From Arthrobacter sp. NicSoilC5 (lineage in GTDB: Bacteria; Actinomycetota; Actinomycetes; Actinomycetales; Micrococcaceae): a DNA stretch of 64,000 nucleotides. The notes beneath the pieces are model-generated. The model saw nothing but the letters and a program-made list of their open reading frames with translations, made no database searches and was not told the origin of the DNA. Within the stretch, counting starts at the first letter, position 1. Each line of letters starts with the position of its first letter. The position numbers and the translations under genes were made by a program. The stretch covers positions 1,798,001 to 1,862,000 of the forward strand of contig NZ_AP024660.1 in assembly GCF_019977395.1 (NCBI RefSeq). The letters are read 5' to 3'. This document shows positions 1-8,958 of the stretch, in pieces.

Positions 1-107
1 TACTGGCCCTTCACCGGGGCCACCCATTCGCCGCCAATCCAGTTCTCGTAGCGGTCCTTGAAGGTGACCTTCGAACCTTCGGTTCCCGGCTGCGCGTAAA
101 CGGTCAT
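1..107 (-). CDS. Aldehyde dehydrogenase, N-terminal fragment (gene continues past the left edge)
   Basis: Only the first 35 codons are inside the window. The start is the ATG at 107, preceded by a good ribosome binding site (AAAGGAG, about nine bases upstream). The peptide begins MTVYAQPGTEGSKV and contains YENWIGGEWVAPV, the usual N-terminal strand of NAD-dependent aldehyde dehydrogenases of the acetaldehyde type (ExaC/AldB). The family oxidises aldehydes to acids in the cytoplasm. The gene directly upstream on the same strand encodes a GAF-domain regulator, a common pairing in actinobacteria for alcohol/aldehyde-inducible dehydrogenases. The catalytic Cys and Glu lie outside the window, so the substrate cannot be judged. 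Confidence 0.8.
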   Translation of the reverse strand, partial: MTVYAQPGTEGSKVTFKDRYENWIGGEWVAPVKGQ

Positions 108-183
108 GTGCTTGGCTCCTTTGCTGTGCAGAAGGCTGGCCCATAGGGGCGCTCGCCGATGAAGCCAGCGTAGGAGCGGGGAG

Positions 184-202
184 GTTGCAGCAAGGTTGCA
201 AC
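184..202. promoter_or_regulatory. Inverted repeat in the aldehyde dehydrogenase promoter region
   Basis: GTTGCA, seven bases, then TGCAAC lies in the 136-bp gap between the regulator stop and the dehydrogenase start. The position and symmetry fit an operator for the adjacent GAF-domain regulator. Function is inferred from position only. Confidence 0.4.
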
Positions 203-243
203 GATGCGACGCAGGTCACAACGGGCGCCGGCGGGGCCGGGTT

Positions 244-1587
244 TCAGGCGCGGAGTTCGGCTTCCAGCCGTTCCAGGTCGGCGACGACGGCGGCCCGCTT
301 GGGTGAGCGCGGCGGCAGGAGGCGGAGCGCGGCGCGGCGGATGACGACGTCGTCCCTTGCCTCCGGGAGCGCAGCGTACTTGAGCAGGGACTCGGCGCTG
401 CCGTCCGTGAGGACCGCTTCCCGGAGCAGGGAGGACACCCTGCTCCTGAGGTCGAGAATGCCTGGCGCTTCCGAGCGCGGAAGCACCTCACCCCGGTAGA
501 TCTCGAGGGCGATGCGGTGCGCACCGCGCTGCAGGCAGCTGAGCACCTGGCCGGTATCCGGCACCAGATCCAGCGGGAGCCGGTACGGGCGGGAGCCGGG
601 GACAGCGTCGGGACTCAGCTGCTGAATGACCTTGCGCAGCCGGACCATCTCGGCCCGGAGCGTGATGGTGGAGCCCTCCCCCGGGTACAACAGCAAGCCC
701 AGTTCCTCGGCGCTGAGCCCTTCCGGATGCGCGCTCAGCAGGGCCAGGATCTCGCTGTGCCGCGCGGACAGGGAAACGGTCCTGCCGCCCAGGCTCAGCA
801 AGGCCTGGTCGCGGCCCAGCAACTGCAGGCTGTTCCGGTAGAGGCTGCCTTCGACGCCGCCCTGCCCTTGCCTGGCGGCTGCGGCCGGGGACCGTCGTCG
901 TACAGGTTTCCTGGCGAGCTCCGCCGCAAGCTGCAGGCGCTCCACCCGCAGCTGCGCCTGGGCGGCAGCAACGGTGGCCTCCACCAGCGACAGCGTGTGA
1001 GGCGCCACCGCGGTGGCCGTCCCGGTGATGTCCACGACGCCGAGCACGGCAGCTGAGTCGGGGTCATGGAAGGGGACGGCGGTGCAGCTCCAGGGGTGGA
1101 CTGCCCGCTGGTAGTGCTCGGCGCCGGCGATCTGGATGCCCCTGCCCAGGGCAAGGGCGGTGCCCGGAGCGCTGGTGCCGACGCTGGCCTCGGACCAGTC
1201 GGCGCCGGGGACGAACATCATGCCTTCGGCCCGGCGTTGGAGGGTAGGGTCGCCATCCACCCACAGCAGCCTGCCCACCTCGTCACCCACCGCAACCAGG
1301 AGCCCGCTGTCATGGCTGGGCTGGACCAGGAGTTTGTTGATGACCGGCATGATCGCGGCCAGGGGATGCTGCCGCCGGTAGTCCTCCAGCTGCTCCCAGT
1401 CGAAAGCCAGCGGCGCGGCCGCGTTGTCCGGGTTGGCCTTGAAGCTTGCCGACCGCTGCCAGGACTCCTTGATGAGGTTGCGCAGCCCGGGGATCTCGGG
1501 GGTGAGGTTGCCGGGGTCCGAGCCCAGGCGCTCGTGGCCGGCCAGCGCGGCACGCTGGCGCGGTTCAGGGTGGAGCAGGTTCGTCAT
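244..1587 (-). CDS. GAF-domain transcriptional regulator (AcoR-like sensor half)
   Basis: A 447-residue protein. Residues about 30-60 (GLRNLIKESWQRS) match the N-terminal region of AcoR-type activators, and about 75-215 form a GAF sensor domain (GLLVAVGDEVGRLLW, then GTSAPGTALALG and AVLGVVDITG). The sigma-54 AAA+ module and Fis-type helix of classical AcoR are absent. The C-terminal third (LSARHSEILALLSAHPEGLS) instead looks like a winged-helix segment. It sits just upstream of, and co-directional with, the aldehyde dehydrogenase gene and probably activates it in response to an alcohol, aldehyde or acetoin-like compound. The ATG at 1587 has a weak GGGAG upstream. Confidence 0.75.
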   Translation of the reverse strand: MTNLLHPEPRQRAALAGHERLGSDPGNLTPEIPGLRNLIKESWQRSASFKANPDNAAAPLAFDWEQLEDYRRQHPLAAIMPVINKLLVQPSHDSGLLVAVGDEVGRLLWVDGDPTLQRRAEGMMFVPGADWSEASVGTSAPGTALALGRGIQIAGAEHYQRAVHPWSCTAVPFHDPDSAAVLGVVDITGTATAVAPHTLSLVEATVAAAQAQLRVERLQLAAELARKPVRRRSPAAAARQGQGGVEGSLYRNSLQLLGRDQALLSLGGRTVSLSARHSEILALLSAHPEGLSAEELGLLLYPGEGSTITLRAEMVRLRKVIQQLSPDAVPGSRPYRLPLDLVPDTGQVLSCLQRGAHRIALEIYRGEVLPRSEAPGILDLRSRVSSLLREAVLTDGSAESLLKYAALPEARDDVVIRRAALRLLPPRSPKRAAVVADLERLEAELRA

Positions 1588-1668
1588 CGAACTCCCGTTC
1601 CGGAGTCTTGTCCGGCTGTGCAGGGCTGGAGGGTGGCCAAGTCAGCATAGCTGGACAACAACCCTCTG

Positions 1669-2943
1669 TCACCGGCCTGCCCGGACCAGCTCTTCCAGGG
1701 CGTCCGCGCCCGCCGCTGCTCCCCCGGCGGCCGCGTAGCCCTCCGCCACCCGTCGCGCCCCCGGCGCCTTGCCCAGGGCCTGGTGGACGGCTTCCCGGAG
1801 CCGCTCCGGAGTGAGGCGCTTCCGGCTGAGCCGCACGCCGGCGTCGGCCGCCACTACCCTTGCGGCTACCTCGTGCTGGTCGCGGCCGAACGGGACCACC
1901 ACCACGGGCACTCCCTTTGAGAGGGCCTTCTGCGTTGCCCCCATGCCGCCATGGGTGATGGCAACGGCGGCGCGGTCGAGGACAGGGCCGTGCGGCACGA
2001 AATGTTCCAGCCGGGCATTGGACGGAACGGGCTGGAAGCGGTCCAGGCCGGACGCCCTGGCGGCACCCGCAGAGCCGGCCTGGGCAGCAGGCAACGTGGC
2101 GACGACGGTATAGGGCTCCCCGGCCAGGGCTGCCAGGGCGGTCCGGACAATGGCGTCATCGGCCTGGTACTCGGAGGACGTGGTCACCAGGACGACCGGG
2201 GCGGTGGCCTCCCCGAGCCAGGTAGGATTTTCGGCCGGCGGCTCCCAGTCCAGGGCGCCGATCATGCGCACATCCGGAGCCCAGTCCGGGTGCGGATATT
2301 CGAACGGCCCGGCGGTGGCCACCAGCATCAGCGGGGCGGTGCGGAACATGGAGTCGGCGCCGGTGACCGGGGGAAGCATGCCGCCGGAGATGTCGTCCCG
2401 CAGGGCGTTGATCCGGGGCAGCATCAGCTTTTCGACGGCGCCAATCACCAGGCGCCGCACCACCGCATCCCGGGCCATGCCGAGCGGCCCCGGCAAAGGA
2501 GCCAGTCCCGGCCCGAACGGGGGCGTACCCCTTGACGGCAGCGGCGGGGTGTAGGGGCTGAAGGTTGCCCACGGCAGCCCCGAGTGTTCTGCAAATATTC
2601 GGGCACCCCAGGCGTTGATGTCGATCAGCAGCAGGTCCGGCCTGATCCCGGCAATGGCCCGTTGCAGGTCCGGGGCATCGAACCGGGCACGGGCCGCGAA
2701 GGTCTCAACACTGGAGGCCAGGGCAGCCTTGGCGTTTGTGGCGCGGTAGTCCGTGGCCTCGATCGCAAGAATTCTGCCGTCCACCGGCCCGGCGTGGAAC
2801 CCTGACTCCGTGAGCTGGGGAACCTGCCGTGGCAGGGTGCGGATGTGGACATCATGGCCTCGGGCCTTGAGTTCCTCGAGCAGCGGAACCATGGGGAAGA
2901 GGTGTCCGATGGCGGGCGAGGTGTAGGCAAGGACGGTGGACAT
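1669..2943 (-). CDS. Family 1 (MGT/UGT-like) glycosyltransferase
   Basis: A 424-residue cytoplasmic glycosyltransferase of the macrolide/flavonoid type. It starts MSTVLAYTSPAIGHLFP, the usual N-terminal loop of the GT-B fold, and carries the nucleotide-sugar signature HGGMGATQKALSKGVP followed by VPFGRDQHEVAARV near residues 330-360. The ATG at 2943 shares one base with the TGA of the tetR gene upstream (TGATG), so the two are translationally coupled. An open frame extends further upstream but runs through tetR in a Pro/Arg-rich phase that is not coding. Such pairs commonly inactivate toxic hydrophobic compounds or antibiotics by glycosylation. The substrate is unknown. Confidence 0.85.
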   Translation of the reverse strand: MSTVLAYTSPAIGHLFPMVPLLEELKARGHDVHIRTLPRQVPQLTESGFHAGPVDGRILAIEATDYRATNAKAALASSVETFAARARFDAPDLQRAIAGIRPDLLLIDINAWGARIFAEHSGLPWATFSPYTPPLPSRGTPPFGPGLAPLPGPLGMARDAVVRRLVIGAVEKLMLPRINALRDDISGGMLPPVTGADSMFRTAPLMLVATAGPFEYPHPDWAPDVRMIGALDWEPPAENPTWLGEATAPVVLVTTSSEYQADDAIVRTALAALAGEPYTVVATLPAAQAGSAGAARASGLDRFQPVPSNARLEHFVPHGPVLDRAAVAITHGGMGATQKALSKGVPVVVVPFGRDQHEVAARVVAADAGVRLSRKRLTPERLREAVHQALGKAPGARRVAEGYAAAGGAAAGADALEELVRAGR

Positions 2944-3548
2944 CAGGGCCTCCGCGTGAAGGTTTCCAGCATTTCGAGCAGGGAGCGGGCCACCTGGCCG
3001 CGGCTGAGCCCGGCGTCCAGGCGCAGGAGCTTCCAGGTGTAGACGTCGCAGAGGGCGACGAACTGGGCCAGCCGGCGGTCGTGGTCGGGGCTGCCCTTCA
3101 GGGGGTCGAGGAAGGGGGCGAAAACGCGGCGGCACCATTCGCGGTGCAGGCGGCGCGCTCCCCCGGTGATTTCCGCCAGGACGGGGGAGGTTTGTTCCTC
3201 GGCGAGCAGCTTCAGGGCCAGCGCGCCGGTGGTTTCGTAGTGTTCCAGGAGGTTGTCGACGGCGGCGGGCACGTCGCCGGGAGGAACGGCGCTGCGCTGG
3301 TTGTCCACCCGGGCCGTGGCCGCCTTGGCGCTGGCGTCGATGAGGCCGGCGCGGTCCCCGAACCTGCGGATGATGGTCTGGACGGTGACGCCGGCGCGGG
3401 CAGCCACCGCGCCCAGGGTGACGTCGGCGAGCGGCCCCTCCATGAACAGGTCTTCGGTGGCCTGCAGGATCCGCCGCCCGGTTTCCTGCGCGGAGGTGGC
3501 CCGTTTTGGGGAGCTGTAGGGACGGGTTCCGGCCCCGGCCATATTCAT
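2943..3548 (-). CDS. TetR-family transcriptional regulator
   Basis: A 201-residue TetR-type repressor. The N-terminal helix-turn-helix is clear (GRRILQATEDLF, then TLGAVAARAGVTVQTIIRRF, residues about 24-67), followed by an all-helical ligand domain. It precedes and overlaps the glycosyltransferase gene by one base, so it probably controls that gene and itself. Two start codons are possible, ATG at 3548 and ATG at 3542. A 27-bp palindrome (3543-3569) covers the first of them, so the message may be leaderless or may start at the downstream ATG. Confidence 0.85.
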   Translation of the reverse strand: MNMAGAGTRPYSSPKRATSAQETGRRILQATEDLFMEGPLADVTLGAVAARAGVTVQTIIRRFGDRAGLIDASAKAATARVDNQRSAVPPGDVPAAVDNLLEHYETTGALALKLLAEEQTSPVLAEITGGARRLHREWCRRVFAPFLDPLKGSPDHDRRLAQFVALCDVYTWKLLRLDAGLSRGQVARSLLEMLETFTRRP

Positions 3549-3569
3549 GTTAATGAGACTAACTCGAAT
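3543..3569. promoter_or_regulatory. Putative TetR operator overlapping the tetR start codon
   Basis: An imperfect palindrome: ATTCATGTTAAT on the left and ACTAACTCGAAT on the right, matching at about 9 of 12 arm positions, with AT-rich sequence unlike the surrounding DNA. It lies at the 5' end of tetR in the 40-bp gap behind the ferredoxin reductase gene. This is the expected place for autoregulation. Confidence 0.5.
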
Positions 3570-3588
3570 ACTCCGCCAGGGGTAGGGG

Positions 3589-5019
3589 TCAGCCGCGGGA
3601 AATGCGGATCATCTCCTCGCGCGGCACCACCTTGATGCGCTCGCGGACCACGTGGTCCAGGCCCTCAGGTCCGGTCCAGGCGGCACCCAGTCCCGCCTCG
3701 TGGGCGTCGAGCTTGTTCCACCCTTCCCAGGTGGTGTATTCGATGCCGCGCTCTTCCAGCAGGTCGATGATGGCCTGGGGATCCGGGTTCCTGGCCGCCG
3801 GGAGGGTGAGCCGGTCCTCCAGCAGGAAGCCGATGGTCTCCAGCGCATCGCCCTTGGTGTGGCCGATCAGGCCCACAGGTCCGCGCTTGATCCAGCCCGT
3901 GGTGTAGATGCCCGGAACGGGGTTGCCGTCGGCGTCGAGGACCCGGCCGCCTTCGTTCGGGATGACGCCCCGCTTGGCGTCGTACTCCAGTTCGTCCAGC
4001 GCGGAGCCGTGGTAGCCGATGGCCCGGTAGACAGCCTGGACAGGGTATTCAACGTACTCCCCGGTGCCCTTGGCGTTGCCGGTCCCGTCCAGCTGCATGC
4101 GCTCGAACTTGATGCCGCCCACCTTGCCCGTGCCGTCGTCGAGCACTTCAACGGGGCTGTGCAGGAAGTGCAGGTGCAGCCTGCGGGACGAGGGGTTCTC
4201 CGACTCCGCATGCTCCTCCACCAGCCAGTTGGTGAGGGTGTTCACCATGGTCTTGACCTGGTTGTTGGTGCGGATTGCCTCGTCCGAGGCGTCGTCGAAT
4301 TCAAAATCCTCGGGGTAGAGGACGATGTCGACGTCGTCCATGTGGCTCAGTTCCCGCAGTTCCAGCGGGGTGAACTTGACCTGGGCGGGGCCGCGGCGGC
4401 CGAAGACGTGGACATCCGTCACCGGGGACGCCTTCAGGCCGGCGTAGACGTTGTCCGGGATCTCGGTGGTGAGCAGTTCCTCGGGGTGCTTGACCAGCAT
4501 GCGGGCCACGTCCAGGGCCACGTTGCCGTTGCCGATGACCGCGATTTCCTTTGCCTCCAGCGGCCACTCGCGGGGCACGTCCGGGTGGCCGTCATACCAG
4601 GACACAAAGTCGGCACCGCCGAAGGAGCCGCGCAGATTGATGCCCGGAATGTCCAGGTCAGCGTCCTTGATGGCGCCCGTGGAGAAGATCACGGCGTCGT
4701 AGAAGGCCCGGAAATCGTGCAGCGTGAGGTCCCGGCCGTAGGTGACGTTGCCCAGGAACCGGATGTCGCCCCGGTCCAGGACCTTGTGCAGGGCGTTGAC
4801 GATGCCCTTGATCCGGGGATGGTCCGGGGCCACGCCGTACCTGATCAGGCCGTAGGGTGCCGGGTAGGCCTCGAAGAGGTCGATGCTGACCTGGAAGTCG
4901 CCGTCCTTGACCCCGCTGGACTTGGTGAGGATGTCCGCAGCATAGACTCCTGCCGGTCCCGCGCCGATAATGGCGACGCGGAGGGGACGGTTGGCGGCGG
5001 TTTCGCTGTGATTGGACAC
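3589..5019 (-). CDS. fprA: Ferredoxin/flavodoxin-NADP+ reductase, FprA type (copy 1)
   Basis: A FAD- and NADP-binding reductase of the adrenodoxin-reductase/FprA family, 476 residues from the GTG at 5019. It transfers electrons between NADPH and ferredoxin. Motifs: the FAD-binding VAIIGAGPAGVYAADIL near the N-terminus, YGVAPDHPRIKGI, the NADP-binding VIGNGNVALDVARML, VFGRRGPAQVKFT, and the C-terminal GWIKRGPVGLIGHTKGD. GTG at 5019 is preferred because AGAAGGG sits six bases upstream. An ATG at 5049 has no ribosome binding site. A closely related second copy lies at 26358-27824 beside siroheme synthase. This copy has no obvious redox partner gene next to it. Confidence 0.92.
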   Translation of the reverse strand: MSNHSETAANRPLRVAIIGAGPAGVYAADILTKSSGVKDGDFQVSIDLFEAYPAPYGLIRYGVAPDHPRIKGIVNALHKVLDRGDIRFLGNVTYGRDLTLHDFRAFYDAVIFSTGAIKDADLDIPGINLRGSFGGADFVSWYDGHPDVPREWPLEAKEIAVIGNGNVALDVARMLVKHPEELLTTEIPDNVYAGLKASPVTDVHVFGRRGPAQVKFTPLELRELSHMDDVDIVLYPEDFEFDDASDEAIRTNNQVKTMVNTLTNWLVEEHAESENPSSRRLHLHFLHSPVEVLDDGTGKVGGIKFERMQLDGTGNAKGTGEYVEYPVQAVYRAIGYHGSALDELEYDAKRGVIPNEGGRVLDADGNPVPGIYTTGWIKRGPVGLIGHTKGDALETIGFLLEDRLTLPAARNPDPQAIIDLLEERGIEYTTWEGWNKLDAHEAGLGAAWTGPEGLDHVVRERIKVVPREEMIRISRG

Positions 5020-5094
5020 CGGGAACCCTTCTGAACTGGTCCTGCTCATGTTTCATGAGGGTGCGCCGCATGGTGCAGCGCACAGTCCCCCATT

Positions 5095-6117
5095 CTAGTT
5101 GGCGGCCAGGGCCACTACCTTGCCCTCGCGGTACAACAGCGCCCTGAGCTCAGCTTCCGCCGAGTCCAGCCGTTTCGGATCGATGGTTTCGCCGTCATGG
5201 TAGTGGTCCACCACCCGCGGGTCCACGTAGCTCTTGCGCGCAATGGAGGGCGTGTTTCCCAGCGTCTCCGCCGCGTCGTACATGGCGCGGCTGATGGCCC
5301 GCTTCCGCTTGGCCGCCGTCCGCTGGACTCCGGTCCGCGCCAGGCTTTCCGCAGCTGCCACGGTCCCGCGCAGGGTCCGGAAGTCCTTGGCGGTGAAGTC
5401 TGAGCCGGTCCGCTCCTTCACGTAGGCGTTGATATCCGCACTGGTGACCGGACGCCAGGACCTGCCCTCCTTGTACGCCAACAGCCGGGCGTTCGGCCCC
5501 CTCCGCTTGAGCAGGCGCAGGAGGGCGGCGAGGTCGGCGTCGCGGATTTCCGATTCCCAGTCCTTGCCGCTCTTCGCCGGGAAGCGCAGGGAGATCCGGT
5601 CCTTGCGCACCTGGACGTGGGCGCACAGCAGCGTGGCCAGCCCACGGCTTCCGTTCTCGTTGGTGTACCTCTCCGAGCCCACCCGCAGGGATCCGCTGTC
5701 CAGCATCCGGAACGCCCCCGCCAGGACGCGGTCGCGGGTGAAGCCCTCGCTGCGCAGGTCCATGGTGACCAGCCGCCGGGCTGCGGGCAGCGATTCGGCA
5801 AGCTGGAGGGACCGGTCAAACTTCACCCGGTCCTTCCGCTCGCGCCACTCCGGATGGTAGATGTACTGGCGGCGGCCCACGGCATCCACGCCGGTGGCCT
5901 GGATGTGGCCGTTATCGAACGGGGCGATCCAGACGTCGGTCCAGGCCGGCGGGATGCCGATGCTTTCCAGGCGGTTTCGGATGGGGCCAGGCGGCAGGGT
6001 GGAGCCGTCCAGGTCCCGGTAACTGAAGCCCTTGCCGGCGGCCACCCTGCGGTAGCCGCGGCCCGAGGCGTTGCTGCGCCGGAGCCTCATGGGGTGGGTT
6101 CCGGGAAAGGCGTACAT
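5095..6117 (-). CDS. DNA topoisomerase IB (poxvirus-like)
   Basis: A 340-residue monomeric type IB topoisomerase that relaxes supercoils through a 3'-phosphotyrosyl intermediate. The N-terminal domain (GFSYRDLDGS, IPPAWTDVWIAP, ATGVDAVGRRQYIYHPEWRE) is typical of bacterial TopIB. The catalytic domain carries the Arg in the NENGSRGLATLL region, a Lys in the beta-hairpin (RFPAKSGKDW), an Arg in KDFRTLRGT, and the nucleophile Tyr in IARKSYVDP. The length is normal for the family. A second ATG at 6090 (MRLRRSNASG) is an alternative start. A TAGGCT hexamer 12 bases before the ATG at 6117 gives mild support to the longer form. Confidence 0.9.
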   Translation of the reverse strand: MYAFPGTHPMRLRRSNASGRGYRRVAAGKGFSYRDLDGSTLPPGPIRNRLESIGIPPAWTDVWIAPFDNGHIQATGVDAVGRRQYIYHPEWRERKDRVKFDRSLQLAESLPAARRLVTMDLRSEGFTRDRVLAGAFRMLDSGSLRVGSERYTNENGSRGLATLLCAHVQVRKDRISLRFPAKSGKDWESEIRDADLAALLRLLKRRGPNARLLAYKEGRSWRPVTSADINAYVKERTGSDFTAKDFRTLRGTVAAAESLARTGVQRTAAKRKRAISRAMYDAAETLGNTPSIARKSYVDPRVVDHYHDGETIDPKRLDSAEAELRALLYREGKVVALAAN

Positions 6118-6193
6118 GTCATGAAAGCAAGCCTACTGATTATTTTCCGGAATACCGCCTGCCTGCTGGAATACCTGCCCACCGGATGCTGTT

Positions 6194-7216
6194 ATGGACT
6201 TCGTGCCCACGCCAGAAGGAACCTCCCCAGCCACGCCCGCTGTTGCCACCACCGCAGCACCCGCGCCGCCTGCGCCGGAGGGCCCCCGGCCCGTCGCCAA
6301 GGACTCGACGGCAGGCATGCTGTTCGGCATCGGCGCGTACGTTTTGTGGGGGCTGCTCCCCCTGTACTTCTTCATCCTGATGCCGGCGGGCGCCGTCGAA
6401 ATCGTGGCCAACCGGGTGGTGTGGTCACTGCTGTTCTGTGCTCTCCTGATCACGGTGACCAGGGCGTGGGGCGTGCTCGCGGTGGCGCTGAAGGACCGCC
6501 GGGTCTTTGGTTCCCTGGCGCTGGCGGCGTTCCTGATCGCCATCAACTGGCTGACCTACACGTACGGCGTCACCACGGGGCAGGCCGTGGAAACGTCCCT
6601 GGGCTACTTCATCAACCCGCTCGTCTCTGTGCTGCTGGGTGTGCTGGTCCTGAAGGAAAGGCTGCGGCCGCTCCAGTGGGCCGCCGTCGGCGTCGGCTTC
6701 GTGGCGGTGGGCGTGCTCACCTACTCCTACGGGAAGCTGCCATGGATTGCCCTGACCCTGGCGTTCAGCTTCGGCCTGTACGGCTTCGTCAAGAACCGGG
6801 TGGGATCGAGGGTGGACGCCATCACCAGCCTCAGCGTGGAGACCATGGTGCTGGCCCCGTTGGCCGCCGTGGCCATGGTGGTCCTGGCCGCAGGCGGCAG
6901 CTCCACGTTGACCTCCCAGGGAGCGGGACACTTCTGGCTGCTGCTGGCATCGGGCGTGATCACCGCCGTCCCGCTGCTTTTCTTCGGTGCGTCCGCACGG
7001 CGGCTGCCCATGACCACCATCGGACTGCTCCAGTACTTCGCCCCCGTCCTGCAGTTCCTGGTGGCGCTGCTGGTTTTCCGGGAGGCCATGACCGTTGAGC
7101 GCTGGATCGGTTTCGGGGTGGTGTGGCTGGCCCTGCTGCTGCTGACCCTGGACATGCTCCGGACGGCGCGCAGGAACTCGCTCGCCCGCAGGGCAGCGGT
7201 CCGCCAAGGCGCCTGA
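6194..7216 (+). CDS. rarD: RarD-type EamA-family transporter
   Basis: A 340-residue inner-membrane protein with about ten hydrophobic segments and two EamA repeats. The signature GIGAYVLWGLLPLYF at residues about 45-60, followed by EIVANRVVWSLLF, identifies the RarD (chloramphenicol-sensitive protein) branch of the drug/metabolite transporter superfamily. WLTYTYGVTTGQAVETSLGYFI and the closing GLLQYFAPVLQFLVA segment also match. The substrate of RarD proteins is not well defined. The first 40 residues form an Ala/Pro/Thr-rich extension longer than in enterobacterial RarD. It is divergent from topoisomerase IB. Confidence 0.87.
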   Translation: MDFVPTPEGTSPATPAVATTAAPAPPAPEGPRPVAKDSTAGMLFGIGAYVLWGLLPLYFFILMPAGAVEIVANRVVWSLLFCALLITVTRAWGVLAVALKDRRVFGSLALAAFLIAINWLTYTYGVTTGQAVETSLGYFINPLVSVLLGVLVLKERLRPLQWAAVGVGFVAVGVLTYSYGKLPWIALTLAFSFGLYGFVKNRVGSRVDAITSLSVETMVLAPLAAVAMVVLAAGGSSTLTSQGAGHFWLLLASGVITAVPLLFFGASARRLPMTTIGLLQYFAPVLQFLVALLVFREAMTVERWIGFGVVWLALLLLTLDMLRTARRNSLARRAAVRQGA

Positions 7217-7238
7217 GCCCGGGCCTTCGCGCCCAGGG

Positions 7239-8921
7239 TCAACCGCCCAGAGCGCGCTTCACGGCATCGTACGCCGGTGTGGGTTTCCCGTCGTTGAACA
7301 GGTGGTCGTGGCCCTGCCGCAGGCTCCCGCCGTCGTCGATCCACCAGTCGTAGCGGTCATCCACTCCCCACGTGGTGTAGGAGACGCAGGTGCGCGAGCG
7401 CAGGCAGGTGGCCAGTACCGTGGCGTACTGCTTCGCCTGGGCGTCCGTCCCCTGGCCGTCCGTGACGTCGTTTTCGGAAATGCGGACGTGGAGCCCGGCG
7501 TCCCCAAAACGCTTGAGCGTCCGGGTGAGGTCGTCAGCGGAGATGGCGTCGGTCTTGAGGTCGTAGACGTGGGCCTGGAGGCCTGCCCCGTAGATATGGC
7601 CGCCCTGCGCGTTCGTGTCCAGGATGAGCTTGAGCAGTGCGTCCTGGCGGCGGCCCGGCACGTCGGCGCCGTTCTCGTTGATGTACTGCTTGACGTCCGG
7701 ATCGGCCGCATAGACGGCCTTGGAGACCACGGCCGGATAGCCCGGCCCGAAGACGCGGTACCAGATGTTCTGCTGCATGCCGGTCCCCTGGTCCACGTCG
7801 AACGGCTCGTTGACCACGTCAAGGGAAGCCAGCTGTCCTTTGAAGTGCCCCACCACTGCGGAGATGTAGTCGAGCAGTGCTGCGCCGCTGGTCCGGCGCT
7901 CCGCGTCCGAGCCTGCGGGGAGTTCCTGCATCCAGCGGGGCATGGCCTCCGTGAAAGCGATGGTGTGGCCGTGCACCGCCATGCCCTTGCTCCGGGCAAT
8001 CGCCAGGATCGCATCAGCCTCTTCGAAGGTGTACACGCCCCGCTGCGGGGAGAGGAACTGCGGCTTCATCGCGTTTTCCGGCGTGAGCGCGCCGAAGTTT
8101 TCGACGAACTCCCGGGCATAGTCCGTGTCCCCGGTGAGGGGCCCCAGTGCCACGGCCGCGCCCACCAGGAAGTCCGGACGGGTCCTCGCAGCGAGTGCCT
8201 GCAGGCCGTCCTTTGACGGCTGGACGCCGGCTGCCGCGGCCCCTGAGGTGCGCAGGCCGGCGCTTCCCGGCGCTACCGCCGTGAGCGAGGTGATCTCGAA
8301 GTCGCCGGAATCGCTGGAAAACCCCAGCCACAGTTCCCCGGACGAGAACACCTTGCCCAGGGGGAGGGAAGAAAGGGTGTCGTTGCCGCTGGCGACGGCC
8401 AACGTATCGCCGGAGCGGCGCACGGTGAAGGGCGCCCCCGGGTCCTTTACCGTGACGTGTTCATCATGCACCGGCACCGGCTGGGTCACGTCTTTCTTCT
8501 GCGTCCCGTCGAAGACGGCGATCTTCAGGTCGTTTCCCTGAAGGGTAAGCCGCAGGCCCGCCGGCTCCACACGGAACTCATCGGCGATGACGGGCGGCCG
8601 GTCGTACAGCGCCCAGGACGCGTCCGCGGTAACGTCCGCGAATGTTGCGCTGAGCGAAAAGTCTCCGCCGACCACCAGGTGCGTGCCGGCGAGGTTGAGC
8701 GGGGGGTTCGGCTGGCCTCCCTCCCCGCTCTGCTCCACGATGCGCCTGGCGGTGGGCGTCACCTGGAGTGCGCCGTTCCCGGCCCGGACGCCCGGAACGT
8801 CCTGCCAGTCCCCGTGCAGGAGGTCCAGCGTCACGTCGGGCTTGGGCGGGGAGCATGAGGCGAGGACGGCGAGGAGGGCGGACACCAGCACCACCGTCAG
8901 TGCGTGCGGGCGCCCGGCCAT
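7239..8921 (-). CDS. GH10 endo-1,4-beta-xylanase-like lipoprotein
   Basis: A 560-residue secreted lipoprotein, last gene of the polysaccharide operon. The start at 8921 follows GAGAGGACGAAGG and gives a lipoprotein signal (VLVSALLAVLASC, lipobox Cys near residue 23). Residues about 35-220 look like a beta-sandwich carbohydrate-binding region, and about 230-560 are a GH10 barrel. The acid/base Glu372 is in DVVNEPFD and the nucleophile Glu483 in RISENDVT. GHTIAFTEAMPRW replaces the usual GHTLVWH segment of xylanases, so the true substrate may not be xylan. Its position behind a synthase and two deacetylases suggests it trims or releases the exported polymer. Confidence 0.85.
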   Translation of the reverse strand: MAGRPHALTVVLVSALLAVLASCSPPKPDVTLDLLHGDWQDVPGVRAGNGALQVTPTARRIVEQSGEGGQPNPPLNLAGTHLVVGGDFSLSATFADVTADASWALYDRPPVIADEFRVEPAGLRLTLQGNDLKIAVFDGTQKKDVTQPVPVHDEHVTVKDPGAPFTVRRSGDTLAVASGNDTLSSLPLGKVFSSGELWLGFSSDSGDFEITSLTAVAPGSAGLRTSGAAAAGVQPSKDGLQALAARTRPDFLVGAAVALGPLTGDTDYAREFVENFGALTPENAMKPQFLSPQRGVYTFEEADAILAIARSKGMAVHGHTIAFTEAMPRWMQELPAGSDAERRTSGAALLDYISAVVGHFKGQLASLDVVNEPFDVDQGTGMQQNIWYRVFGPGYPAVVSKAVYAADPDVKQYINENGADVPGRRQDALLKLILDTNAQGGHIYGAGLQAHVYDLKTDAISADDLTRTLKRFGDAGLHVRISENDVTDGQGTDAQAKQYATVLATCLRSRTCVSYTTWGVDDRYDWWIDDGGSLRQGHDHLFNDGKPTPAYDAVKRALGG

Positions 8922-8958
8922 CCTTCGTCCTCTCCCCTGCTGCCAGGACCTGGTACAG

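Noticed and set aside
7217..7238. Terminator between rarD and the GH10 gene
   Set aside because: CCCGGGC and GCCCAGG can pair only partly, the stem is short and mismatched, and it gives no convincing hairpin.
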